Shown in pieces: positions 10,564 through 21,304 of a stretch of 55,994 bases of DNA; position 1 is the stretch's first letter; the number at the start of each line of letters is the position of its first letter. The DNA comes from Nemertoderma westbladi (taxonomy: Eukaryota > Xenacoelomorpha > Nemertodermatida > Nemertodermatidae), in contig JAUCBJ010000610.1 of the NCBI GenBank assembly GCA_032718475.1, positions 1 through 55,994 on the forward strand, given 5' to 3'. The notes under the pieces were generated by a model that ran no database searches, was not told where the DNA came from, and saw only the letters and a program-made list of their open reading frames with translations. The position numbers and the translations under genes are program-made.

Positions 10564-13500
10564 ATGTCTGATACTAAGCAGAACCTGTCAGACAGTTTAT
10601 TAGATGTAACTATCTGCGACTCAGATAGAGGTGTAGAACCGTCTAGTCCTAAGTTCAGTTCACCTCCCACTGTGAGGAAGGTCATCCCTCCAGTAGTAAT
10701 AACAGAACCTAGGCTGGTCCAACATCATAGGTCTATCATAGGCACTCGAGCCCAGGTCAAGCGGGACCAAGAAGCAGCGGAACAGCAACAACCCGCGAGC
10801 CAAGAACTTATTTCTCAGCGGCCCGACCGCTCCAGTAGTGAAGATACTGTAGAGCTGACACCCGAGCGTGGAGCAAGGATGTCTGATGCGGTTTATTCGG
10901 ATCCCCTTCTCATCCTTCCTGCAGCCGTACTCACTAGGTTATTGATCGCGGTGGAAGAACACCAGATCGATTGGGCGAGAAGTAAGCGATCAACTAAAGA
11001 TAGTTATGAGGGATACACAAGGGAAGAACTGACGTCTATGGTCGAGTCGCAATGGAACTTCCCCGGACCCGGACTCCCGTTTGATTTATCAGAAGCTGCC
11101 TGGGAAGACATACACCGGATGGGAGTAGCCAAGGAAACCATCGATCCAGCTGTGTGGAAGAGGTCTGCAGCCGGATACGCACAGGGATTCTTCAGCTCTA
11201 TGGAGCGAGTAAAAGAACAACTGTTTCAACAACCTCAAGGACCTCAAGAGCAGGGACAACTGCTTTATCAAGTTAGAGAAAGAATTCTGCGAATCAGGCT
11301 AATATTATCAGCCTTTGAAGAGGCTTCTAAAAGAAGACAAGACACGTCGTTGCAAGTTGCCGTAAAGACTTGGTTTCAACGGGTGAGTCGCCAGGTTCAA
11401 GGAACAGCTCAGTGGAAAGCTCAGCTGGAGGAACGCTCAACCCATGGAGAATCAACAGACGCTACTTTTTCCCAAGTGGAAAGTGAAGCGACGGCAGAGA
11501 AACCGCGTAAGAGGGATGCCATTGACATCTATCTGTCAGACTATCAGCGTTTTTTGGGAGATGAAGAGTTGAGGAGAAGGCTAGATGGACTTAGCCCTAA
11601 TAGTGAAGGAGCCCAGCGTGTGTTGGACGCAATTGATGTGGATAGGTTAGCGGTGAACCAAGCTAAATTCGATGAACAACTCCGCATCGCTAGAGACCAA
11701 GAAGAAAGGGTGAAGAAAAAACGCATAGAAGAAAGAAAGAAAGCAGCAGTAGCAGCTGCAGAAGCCGAAAGGAAAGCAGCCGAAGAGGAAAGTAAAGCAG
11801 CCGAAATGGAAAGAAAAGCGGCAGCGGCAGCGGCAGAGGCAGAAGCGAAAAGAAAAGCGACAGCGGCAGAGGCAGAAGCGAAAAGAACGGAGCGGATAGC
11901 GGCTGAAGAGATTGCCCAATTAGAATTGGAAAATATTCAGGAGAATCAAGACTGCATAAATAAACAGTTAACAGCTAGTAATATGCAGATGATGAATCGA
12001 TCTACTCCCAAAAGACAGGGATATACATCATCTGAGGAAGGCGATACCACCGATACTGAAGGCAAAGGAAATAGATCTCACCTAAGCAGACGTAAAAGAA
12101 CATCCCACCGTCAGAAATTGCCTGATTTGCCTCCAGCTGTTAGAAGGCAACTAAATAACAACTTAGGTAGTACAGAACCCACAGACCAAATAATTACAAT
12201 AGAGAGACTCCCTACTATAGTAGATGAGCCTGAAATAATTAGGCCTGTTCCCGAAGCCACCCTTTCGGTCGTAGAGACACCTGTACTCCCTGAACCTACC
12301 TCTCAATTCCCTTTGCACAGCACTAAGCTACCTGTGCCCAGCAGAACAGCCCATGAAACAGTTCATGCCCTGGACTCCGAGCGAAATATTCAAGATTTGT
12401 CGCCCGTTGTCCCTCGTCCGCCCGCTACAACGTTGGCGAATCCCGCTTCGGCGGTTGAATGGGTGGATGAGAGACGACGGGGGATGGATCTCCTGCTCGG
12501 ACAGATGCAGGAGACCGTTCAGCAATTCAAGGGCACAGTAAGGGAAAGTAGATTAGAGTTGCAAGAAGTGCAGCAAAGTATCGCGCTAGAACGCGATAAA
12601 TTAGTAAATACACAAAAGGGTATACCAACACCCCCCATAACAATGTGTCAACCTGTTAGGTCTGAAGTATCTCATGCGCAAGGTGTGGAGCCTACACGCA
12701 TCTATACTGCTAGCGAAGTAGAAACTCCTATAGTGAACCCTATTAAGAGTAATTATAGACCTGTTGATAATGATATTCCCTATAGACCGGATCATAATCC
12801 GAGAAATTTATATACCGATAACTCGATATTAAATAACACGATGGCCCAAGAAAGTTTTACGCGTCAAATGGCTAGAACCGAAGCCCGGCAAGCAGTAAAG
12901 GTGGGAGAGATCGTCAAGTTCAATGGAGATGAGATGAAATGGTTACCTTTTAATGAATATTACAAAGATAACATACAGAACTCTGTGCTATCTAATGGAG
13001 AGAAACTTAGGTTCCTCATCGAGTGCTTGGAAGGATCTCCCAAGTTAATGGCGTTAAAGTTTATTGGACATCCAGACGGATTAAGACAAGTTTGGGATAC
13101 ACTAAACATCAGGTATGGTAATAGGAATAACATAGCTGGGTATTTGTATGCAAAGTTAGTGGCGCCCCGAAAGTTTATTAGCAGCGGAATTATAGAGTTT
13201 TCCGATGAGATTCAGGAGATCTGCAGACAATTAGATTGGCTAGGTAAGTCTCATGAGTATCAGAATGCTATGGTTATTAGAGCAGTGGCTTCTACTTTAC
13301 CGAAGGGTGGAGTAGGTACACGCTGGGATAAGAAAGTGTTATATATGATGGAACAACAACGACGAGACCCTACCATGGCTGATCTCATGTCATTCCTAGA
13401 TGGAGAAGTGAAATTACAGCTCCTGAAACTGTCCAGAGAGAAGACACCGGAAAACAAGGTAAGTGAAAAACCCTTCGCTAGGAGAAAGGTAACACCAGTG

Positions 13501-14229
13501 TGTTATACAGATGATGGCGAAAGCCAGACTTCTCAAGGAGAAGATAGCGGGAAAGACACTGACAGATCTTATTACATAAATAAAATGCCTAAAGATCAGG
13601 TAAGTAAATTCAAGTCTCGAACAAATGACAGGAGAGAACAGGTAAGAAAAACTCCTCCTACGTCTCCCAAGAGAATTCAGGTGAGAAAGCCCGAAGAAAA
13701 AGCAAGTGTACACAATGTTACTCAGAGTAAGGTAAGTAACATCAAACCGAAATGTGCGCTATGTGATGGGACCCATCGCTTAAATATGTGTGATGAATTT
13801 CTAAAGAAATCATTAACTGAGAGACGTGAAGTCATGTGGGACAAGCGGTTGTGCTATAATTGCCTCAGACAAGGACACCAACGGCGAACCTATTACTCTG
13901 ACACAAGATGTGCCAAGTGCGGTGCGAAACATCATATCTTGTTGCACACTGAATTCGAGCGAAATAGTCCGAGTCAGGTAAGTGATTCCGAACTACATGT
14001 CCAATTCAGTGATGTGAACGACACTGATCAATCTGAGATGGAAGGATTCTATACGGATGAGTTCTCCGACGAAAACGAATCCTGTTACATGATAAATACC
14101 ACAGTGTATCGAGCACTCATTTATGAAAAAGATACAGACATTGACCTCGCTCTAACTACTTCTGATCGACAACCATCTTGGAAAGCGCCAACTTCCAATG
14201 TAGGGATTAGAGAATTTCCTGTGGTATAG
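10564..14229 (+). CDS. gag: BEL-1 Gag polyprotein
   Basis: The ATG at 10564 (MSDTKQNL) is the first in frame; the frame is also open a few codons further upstream. The product is about 1221 residues. Residues ~380-457 are an Ala/Glu/Lys-rich helical segment, probably coiled coil. Residues ~780-960 look like the DUF1759-type BEL Gag domain. Near the C terminus is a zinc-knuckle region (from CALCDGTH, ~1064). In the second knuckle, CYNCLRQGH, the expected last Cys is Tyr, which should weaken zinc binding. Gag would form the RNA-packaging particle in the cytoplasm. It ends at an in-frame TAG and pol continues in the same frame. The last 800 bp hold seven splice-donor-like sites. Confidence 0.9.
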   Translation: MSDTKQNLSDSLLDVTICDSDRGVEPSSPKFSSPPTVRKVIPPVVITEPRLVQHHRSIIGTRAQVKRDQEAAEQQQPASQELISQRPDRSSSEDTVELTPERGARMSDAVYSDPLLILPAAVLTRLLIAVEEHQIDWARSKRSTKDSYEGYTREELTSMVESQWNFPGPGLPFDLSEAAWEDIHRMGVAKETIDPAVWKRSAAGYAQGFFSSMERVKEQLFQQPQGPQEQGQLLYQVRERILRIRLILSAFEEASKRRQDTSLQVAVKTWFQRVSRQVQGTAQWKAQLEERSTHGESTDATFSQVESEATAEKPRKRDAIDIYLSDYQRFLGDEELRRRLDGLSPNSEGAQRVLDAIDVDRLAVNQAKFDEQLRIARDQEERVKKKRIEERKKAAVAAAEAERKAAEEESKAAEMERKAAAAAAEAEAKRKATAAEAEAKRTERIAAEEIAQLELENIQENQDCINKQLTASNMQMMNRSTPKRQGYTSSEEGDTTDTEGKGNRSHLSRRKRTSHRQKLPDLPPAVRRQLNNNLGSTEPTDQIITIERLPTIVDEPEIIRPVPEATLSVVETPVLPEPTSQFPLHSTKLPVPSRTAHETVHALDSERNIQDLSPVVPRPPATTLANPASAVEWVDERRRGMDLLLGQMQETVQQFKGTVRESRLELQEVQQSIALERDKLVNTQKGIPTPPITMCQPVRSEVSHAQGVEPTRIYTASEVETPIVNPIKSNYRPVDNDIPYRPDHNPRNLYTDNSILNNTMAQESFTRQMARTEARQAVKVGEIVKFNGDEMKWLPFNEYYKDNIQNSVLSNGEKLRFLIECLEGSPKLMALKFIGHPDGLRQVWDTLNIRYGNRNNIAGYLYAKLVAPRKFISSGIIEFSDEIQEICRQLDWLGKSHEYQNAMVIRAVASTLPKGGVGTRWDKKVLYMMEQQRRDPTMADLMSFLDGEVKLQLLKLSREKTPENKVSEKPFARRKVTPVCYTDDGESQTSQGEDSGKDTDRSYYINKMPKDQVSKFKSRTNDRREQVRKTPPTSPKRIQVRKPEEKASVHNVTQSKVSNIKPKCALCDGTHRLNMCDEFLKKSLTERREVMWDKRLCYNCLRQGHQRRTYYSDTRCAKCGAKHHILLHTEFERNSPSQVSDSELHVQFSDVNDTDQSEMEGFYTDEFSDENESCYMINTTVYRALIYEKDTDIDLALTTSDRQPSWKAPTSNVGIREFPVV

Positions 14230-14235
14230 GTAAGG
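13456..14235 (+). promoter_or_regulatory. Cluster of seven splice-donor-like sites
   Basis: [A/C/T]AG|GT[A/G]AG motifs begin at 13456, 13597, 13639, 13678, 13729, 13975 and 14227. All seven start on a first codon position, so each reads as (Lys/Gln)-Val-(Ser/Arg), or stop-Val-Arg for the last. By chance about 0.1 would be expected in 800 bp. They could be real alternative donors or encode a repeated peptide such as a protease site. Confidence 0.6.
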
Positions 14236-16551
14236 GTCCACGGACCAAAAAGGAGTTATGTAGTGAACGCCCTCCTTGACTCCGGTAGTACAGGAACATT
14301 CATCGACAAAGAGCTAGCCGAAGACATATTCGCTGGACAACCCAAGTTCCGAACTAAGCTAAACATGTCAGGGATTATGCAAGTTTGGAAATCCACAGTA
14401 ACAGCGGATTATTATGTAGGTGCGTTGTCCACCCCCCAGGACGAACTAGGAGAACATAGCATAAGGTCAGTGAAAATGGTGGCTATAAAGAACTTCGCTA
14501 CTACTCAAGCAGACCTTTATAATTGGGACGAGGATGAGAGCATCCAACATCTCAAGATACCTCGATTCCAGACAGATTATCCTGGAGTGCAAATACTCAT
14601 CGGCCAAAACGCGCATGAGGCGCTCGAGACATTGGAGAAACGGCCTGCTCAACCGCAGCCACTACAGACCTATGCGGTTAGAACTAGAGTAGGTTGGTAC
14701 TTTACTGGCCCTTCCCGTAGAACTCTCATAGAAAGATTACCGAAAGATCAGGTATATCAAGTGCGAGAATGGGAAGTTGAGAACAGTGAGTTCGACGATC
14801 CAACTGAGGGAACTCCATACTCCTCAGACAACGACGATATACATCAACTCTTTGATGAGGAGAATGCCATCGATCTCCTTAAGGAGAGCGAGACTTGGCA
14901 AAATCAAGTGAACTTATGTCAACTCCTTCTCCCATCCGAGCGAGACGACTATAACGACGAGCTTAATGACGTCATTGAACGTTATAATGCCAAGACTCGG
15001 GATGAACACGCCGTGAGATTCTTTACTCAAGAGGTCGTAGAGCCCAACTCCTACGATAAGGCCCTATCGGTGGAGGAAGAAAGAGCCAAGCAGATCCAAG
15101 CGACAACTACTCGTTTTCTTAAAGATCAAGGTAGATATGAGATCGGTCTTCTTTTCCGAAAGCGAGAACCAAAGTTCATTAACAACAGACCTTTGGCGGA
15201 GAAAAGAATTGCTCAACTACATCGACGCCTTACGGCAAATTCTTCAGCTAAAGAAATGTATCAAACGCAGTTGAAGAAGTTTATTAGCAAGGGATATGCG
15301 GAGCTACTACCGGAAGAAACACCCATAACTGAGAGAACGTATTATTTAACTCACCATTACGTTCCCAAACCCGGTAAACCCCATGAAGTACGAGTGGTGT
15401 TTGACGGTTCCGCCCTTTATATGGGCCAATCTCTTAATTCTGAATTGTTACCCGGACCCAACTTACTCCAATCCTTGTTGGGAATACTACTAAGATTAAG
15501 ACAATACTCCATTGCTTTCGCCTCAGATATAGAAGGCATGTTCTTACAAGTCAAAGCGCTGGATAGGGATCGAGATAGCCTACGATTTTTGTGGTGGCCT
15601 GAAGGAGACCTCAATAAGAAACCTGTGGAGTATTGGATGACCATCCAAGCCTTTGGGATAATCTCGAGCCCTTCAAACGCCTGTTCCGTGGTGCGCACCA
15701 CTGCGGATGACAACCGAGACGCCTTCTCTAAAGAAGTGATCGACAATATCAAACGAGACATCTACATGGATGATAATCTGAAGTCCCTTCCATCAGTCGA
15801 AGAAGCCATTGAGGTCGCTAAAGGAACGGTGGAATGCTTAAAGAAAGGTGGATTTCGATTAACTAAATTCACCAGCAACTCCCGTGAGTTTCTGGAGTCG
15901 ATCCCGGTAGAAGATCGAGGAACAAAAGACCTAGATCTAATAAAGGATGATCTCCCAGAAACTAAGACCCTTGGTTTGAAATGGGACACAGAAAGAGATA
16001 TCCTGTTTTTCCAACTAAAACAGCGAGATAATCCAGTTCGGACTAAACGGATTTGTTTAAGTATCCTGAGCACTTATTTCGATCCATTGGGATTTATTAG
16101 CCCAGTTATATTAATTGCTCGGAGTTTAGTACAACAAATGTGGCTTGAAAACCACTCATGGGACGATCCACTTAAGGGAGAATTATTAAAGAAGTGGATG
16201 AAATGGGAAGATTCTCTACCAGCCATCGAAAACTTTATAATTTCCCGTTCATATTTTGGTCATGTTCTCCCTACGTATTCATATCAACTCCATGTGTTTG
16301 GAGACGCCAGCAATATGGGAATCGGTATAGTAGCCTACCTAAGGGTGGAAACTCCGGACGGAATTAAAGTCGCCTTGGTTACCTCTAAGGCATTTAATAA
16401 ACAACAAGTTGAAAGTTCCTCGAGCGGAGTTAAAAGCGGCTCTATACGCTACAGCCATCGGCCGGAATATAACAGAACAGATCGACTATCCCCTGGAGAA
16501 AACTGTCTATTGGACCGACGCTTTACTCGTGTTGGAGTATATAACCAATGA
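14230..16551 (+). pseudogene. pol: BEL-1 pol, part 1: protease, reverse transcriptase, start of RNase H
   Basis: Same frame as gag, separated only by TAG at 14227-14229. There is no ATG at the start; the first Met-like codon near 14263 is GTG. An aspartic protease motif, LLDSGSTGTFID, lies at ~14275-14310. The BEL-type RT follows, with KPHEVRVVFDGS, SDIEGMF and a YMDD catalytic box at 15763-15774. RNase H begins near 16290 (FGDASNMG). Sense coding leaves this frame at ~16408, and the last ~48 codons are out-of-frame sequence. Gag-Pol would need TAG read-through, or the TAG may be a mutation. Confidence 0.85.
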
Positions 16552-18415
16552 AGTCTGTCAGTTCAGCGTCTTCGTTACCAACAGAGTAGCTATTATACTC
16601 AGTCGCACGACGATGGATCAATGGAGACATTGCCCCGGAACGATTAATCCAGCAGACATCGCTTCCAGGGGAGCAACTCCACAAGAACTGGTAGATACTC
16701 CAGACTGGTTAGGTGGACCCGACTTCCTCTACAAAGAAGAAGAAGAATGGCCTCCTCATCTTACTACAGCAGAAATTAGACAGGCCAAGGGAGCGGAGAA
16801 AGTCAAACCTAAAACTCAGGCGAGTAAATCGAAGTTATTCAAACCCACAGTGGATCTGTCTGTACTACATACTTCCGGAGACGACGCTTTGGATCAGAAA
16901 CCCACAGCCACAAATAAACCCATTGTGGAAATCCGTGATAAGGATTGGAAATCTGGTATACCAGACGTCTCGCAAGGACTCTCACCTCTTCTGCAGAGAG
17001 CGATACATCACTACAGTTCCTGGAATCGGCTCTGTAAGGCTGTTACATATTTAAAGAGATGTTTTCACCATCACTACTCTGGGATGAAAACAAAGGGTGA
17101 TACCGCTCCAATCACATCAGTGCAGGTCCATGTTATTAAAGATCTTCCCCCATATAAGATACCCACCAGGTTTCTGAAGGAGAAGATCAGTTATCAGGAG
17201 CATGAAGAAACCAACAAACAGATGCTGAGACTCTTACAATGCTATGAAGATTCCGATAAGTATTTCCTGTTGTTGAGAAATCCACAGATGCGCTTAAGGG
17301 ATCGTTTCTCTAGCACAATGATAGATGGGTTGATACGTGTTGGAGGAAGGTTAACGAATGCCCCATTATCCTTTGATACTAAGTTCCCCATACTCATTAG
17401 AAATCTTGAAATACAAGTCAAGATGATTGTAGATGTTCACAGCAAACTTTATCATGCTGGTAGAGAACGAGTTCTTAGTGAAATTCGAACTCGCTATTAT
17501 TTTTATAAACCCCGTAGAGCTCTGAACCAAGTTCTTAGGAACTGTATACCCTGTAGGAAAGCATTCAGTAGGCCTTTAACACAGAGAGAGGCAGAATTAC
17601 CTAGGGAACGAGTAAGCTTTTATGAACCACCCTTTACTAATACCGGTGTGGATTTATTTGGCCCTATTGAAGTATATCGTGCTAGGACTATAGTCAAGAG
17701 ATGGTGTGTAATCTTTGTTTGTATGACTTGTAGAGCCATCCATCTCGATATGGTGAACGATTTATCTACCAACAGCTTTCTATTAAGCTTACGACGACAG
17801 ATCGCTCGCTTTGGCACTAGTAACACGATGAGATCTGATAAGGGAACAAACTTCATTGGTGCCAACAATGAAATCAAAGCTTACGTCAAAGATTGGAACC
17901 AAAGACAGGTGGACGACCAACTACGAGTAACAGCGTCTAGTTGGACCTTCAACGCCGCCGACGCCCCTTGGTGGGGAGGAAGTTGGGAGAGATTAATAAG
18001 AAGTGTGAAGACGGCATTTCATTTTATAGTGCCTTGTCGCGCTTATCTCACCGACGAACTTTTGCGGACGTTAATGGAAGAAATCGCTGCCTATCTCAAC
18101 GAGAGACCGCTTATGCCAGTCTCATCGAGTCCCGATTCCCTGGAGGCGCTAACACCCGCGCACTTCCTGCTGAAGAAACCTGTAGCCATGCTCCCACAAT
18201 CGGAAATCACAGACGGAGACGAATACTGCCGACAAACTTGGCAACTCATGCAGTTGTTATCCCGTCGTTTCGTGACCATTTCGAAAAACATTATCTGCCC
18301 ACGCTACAACTTCGAACTAAGTGGTTTGCGCAGCAAGAAAACGTCAGCGCTGGAGACATGGTGCTTATTGTGGATGTGGATCTTCCACGTAAGCGGTGGC
18401 AGACAGGTCGTATAA
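16409..18415 (+). pseudogene. pol: BEL-1 pol, part 2: rest of RNase H and integrase
   Basis: Reading resumes one base forward of part 1 at the conserved BEL motif VPRAELKAA. The remainder of RNase H (VYWTDALLVLEYI) follows. The integrase has an HHCC zinc segment (H near 17440, CIPC near 17548) and a DDE core: VDLFGP (~17650), SDKGTNF (~17840) and WERLI (~17988). It would insert the cDNA into host DNA in the nucleus. The sense frame is lost again near 18270, and the remaining codons to 18415 are spurious. A mutation or sequencing indel is more likely than programmed frameshifting because no slippery heptamer was seen. Confidence 0.85.
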
Positions 18416-18648
18416 TCGAGACGCACATCTCGGATGACGGTTTGGTGCGATCGGTAGAACTCGTCGTCATGCGACGTAACTTCAAGAAACCGGGAATTGT
18501 CTTCGAGACGCAGCAGCTCAATCGCCCAGTGGGTCGTTTATGTTTACTGGAAAGAGACAGAGAACTCTCCGGAAACTATGGGAGACAAGATACTCTTCCC
18601 ACGACCACTTCCCTAATCCAACAAACATCTAGGGACTCCCCAACTTAA
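18270..18648 (+). pseudogene. pol: BEL-1 pol, part 3: C-terminal DUF5641-like domain
   Basis: From about 18270 the first frame again encodes the conserved BEL integrase tail. It runs from FRDHFEKHYLPTLQ through DMVLIVDVDLPRKRW and ISDDGLVRSVEL to RPVGRLCLLE, and stops at 18648. The family normally places this domain directly after the integrase catalytic core in one polyprotein. Here it is separated from the integrase by a one-base deletion-type lesion. Confidence 0.85.
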
Positions 18649-19204
18649 CAACGGCTGGAGTGGGTGTGTGACCATATTATTTTATATTTGTATTTGTTTT
18701 ATTTTTATATTTATGTATGTATTATTATGTAATTTTATTTTAATCGTTTTATTTAATTTTATTTAGTAGTATGGTATTTTAGAGATTATTTAGTAGATTA
18801 GTGCAATATATATTCGCGTTTATTATTTAATTACGTATATTATATATTAAGTGCGACGGCGAGAAATAATTCTTTTTTCTCTTTCCTTACTGTCCGTAGT
18901 ACATTATAAATGTGTGACTACAGTAAGATGAAATGTCCGTACTTATTAAAGTACAATAAAGCCACTACTATATTCAAGTATTATTGGTAGGCAGAGTATT
19001 AGGAATGCAAAGTTCAGATCCTCATGTCTCGGCTAAACCAAGCTCTGGGTAGACCTTGGAAATGACTTGCCTCTTCACACTGACATTGCTTCGTGCGATA
19101 TTGCTCTCATACCGTATATTAAATAATACATATAGTAGCGTGATGTCCCTTTAACAGTAGCGTATAACGCAAAATAAATCTGTTAAACCCTTTGACCATC
19201 TGTA

Positions 19205-19302
19205 ATTCTAGTCGATTAAGATATCGCGGCACCCACCGATATACTTGAAAGACAAATTTCTAGAATCAATGGTTAACGTCCCCAGACAAGTTCTGGAATA
19301 AA
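19205..19302 (+). repeat. Hairpin module 1 of a 165-bp tandem repeat
   Basis: ATTCTAG (19205) pairs with CTAGAAT (ending 19266) and encloses ATATCG/CGATAT. A second hairpin CCAGA-CAAGT-TCTGG (19282-19296) is followed directly by AATAAA (19297-19302). Confidence 0.6.
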
Positions 19303-19369
19303 CTGGTGCCCATCCTAAATATTAATTATTAATATTTACAAAAATCTGTCAAATATCAGATCCGTTAAA

Positions 19370-19469
19370 ATTCTAGTCGATTAAGATATCGTAGCATTTA
19401 CCGATACTCTTAAAAGGACAAAATTCCTAGAATCAAGGATCCCAGTCCCCAGACACGTTCTGGAATAAA
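19370..19469 (+). repeat. Hairpin module 2 of the 165-bp tandem repeat
   Basis: Same arrangement: ATTCTAG/CTAGAAT enclosing TTAAGA/TCTTAA and TATCG/CGATA, then CCAGA-CACGT-TCTGG and AATAAA (19464-19469). Changes relative to module 1 fall mainly in loops or leave pairs intact. Confidence 0.6.
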
Positions 19470-20301
19470 ATTGTGTCTATTTAACATTAAATAATAAAAT
19501 TTACGGGAATAAATTTAAATTCAGATATTTCAATGAATTTAATAAATTGTCATTTTATACAATTTATAACATTCCCAAAATTCCATTAATTAATAGATCA
19601 TGGGAGCGGAGATTCACTTTATTAAGTGTATTTGTGTGCGAGAATCTCCAATGTATAGTCAATAGCCGATAAAATTCATAGAATCATGTATAAAGATGAT
19701 ATTGACTATTAAAGACTTACTATTAAATAGCATCCCAGATCTGTATGCATGAGAATTACCCTAATTCTACCGCTAGCTTTCCATAATGTCACCATGGCAA
19801 CAACCACGCTAGAATTAGAAGTGAGTTAAAAGAACAATAAAGGGCTTGCGCATTGAATAGCATAGTGAATAAATAGCGCACCGCTAGTATCCAAGGATAC
19901 ATAATAACAACGTGACATTCTGGAAGGCACTTGACTAACGGACAAATGACCCGAATGTGTGATAGAATGTGTACCATTTGTGACTGTTACGTGGAATTTG
20001 TGCGTTTGTAGGTGAATGTTACTACTAAGGTGTGTTTACAGTAGCGAGTCGCAATTGTGAAAGTAACCCTAACTCTCCAGTAAGAACCTGAAGTATATCT
20101 AAGCCTTTGGGACGGACGGTGGAGTGGCTCGTGCTGGTTGTTGTAGTCGTTGTGCAGCTACGACGTTGGCGATAGGCACATCGGCGAAAGTACACCAGCG
20201 CTGAGGATCTCGCACTGTCCGGGGGCAGAGAGGGGTAGGCAGCGACGCCCGCTCGCCTAAATATAAACTCATTATAATATGGATAAATTTATATAGCAGA
20301 T

Positions 20302-21304
20302 ATGATTGAGTTGATAGAAGATGATCTTGGTATCAGGGAGCGATATACTCTACCTTTACAAGCGTTTGTTGATAGCTTGATACACGGCGACGCTTAACTA
20401 CTGGTCATCCTATCGATTTACACGATACGGACAATGTCGACACCAAAAGGGAAATGGTACGATTGAAATATCCTACCCAGCGGAGGCGGAACGATAAACC
20501 GAGAATGGAACACGATAATTCTATTCGAAACAGACTCGAAAGAGAAGACGTTGAGGAGCCGGATAAACGCAGCGACTTCAACGATTATCTGGAATTCCTG
20601 ATAGAAACATATCTCAATATTGCCAGTCAACAAAATCTAGAAACTCGATATCCTCAAGGTATACATCATGACCGCATGGTAGAACTCAAACGGCTCTATT
20701 CCCCTATGATGTATCTTACCGCCGATCGACCGCTACCTGTTGTACCACACCGAATAGCTTCGAACGGATGGAGGAATATTGTAAGCTGGAGAAAGATCAC
20801 TCGCGTTTCCCCTACAAGACGTACGTTTTTGGGTATTATTGCGATGAATGCCCAAGACCCAACCAACAAACGGAAAGACATAAACATCCGCGGAGACGTT
20901 GCTTTAAACACGGTTTTACTCGCTATACTTACGGGAGTTTCGAGCGAAACTTGTTCGATGTATCACCTACGCTCGTTCGACTCAGACGATCCTTAAATAA
21001 ACCAATGATCAGAGTTTCGGAATACTCGATCAGAGCTCCTCATTCCCTAGTGAGACCTCAGACTCTTGATCCTATTAGTATGACGGATCCTCCCGAGCTG
21101 TACTCACTGCTCAAAGATATAGTGTTACCTGAACGATTAGTCGGTGGCACCCCAGTTGTGGGCTTCTTAGATATTAGCCCATCCTACCTAGCCGGATTGG
21201 GACGCGGACATTTAATATCGCCGTTTAACCCTTACCATCGTCCCGGCTTAACACGATATAACCTGTCACCAAAGTGGCGGAGAACGTTGTACCTAACGAG
21301 TTAA
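20302..21304 (+). pseudogene. BEL-1 downstream (env-position) ORF, unrecognised, N-terminal part
   Basis: An ATG at 20302 (MIELIEDDLG) opens a frame that stops at 20397. A second frame continues without an ATG to about 20770, with MVRLKYPTQRRR starting at 20454. A third frame runs to a stop at 21304. Together they would encode roughly 330 residues. The middle has a Cys-rich stretch (YCKLEK, YYCDECP, RRRCFKHGF). No signal peptide or transmembrane segment is visible, so an Env glycoprotein is unlikely. No family is recognised. At least two indels break it. Its place between pol and the 3' LTR is where accessory or env ORFs lie in LTR elements. Confidence 0.5.

Larger units (their letters stand above)
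18649..20301 (+). other. BEL-1 region between pol and the downstream ORF
   Basis: About 1.65 kb, AT-rich, with no credible ORF. It holds two related hairpin modules at 19205-19302 and 19370-19469. A GC-rich stretch at about 20100-20265 follows. A candidate splice acceptor (TTTATATAGCAG) ends directly before the ATG-containing segment at 20302. Confidence 0.6.

Noticed and set aside
16400-16415. Programmed +1 frameshift in BEL-1 pol
   Set aside because: No known slippery sequence is present, and BEL/Pao elements normally use one ORF, so an indel is more likely.
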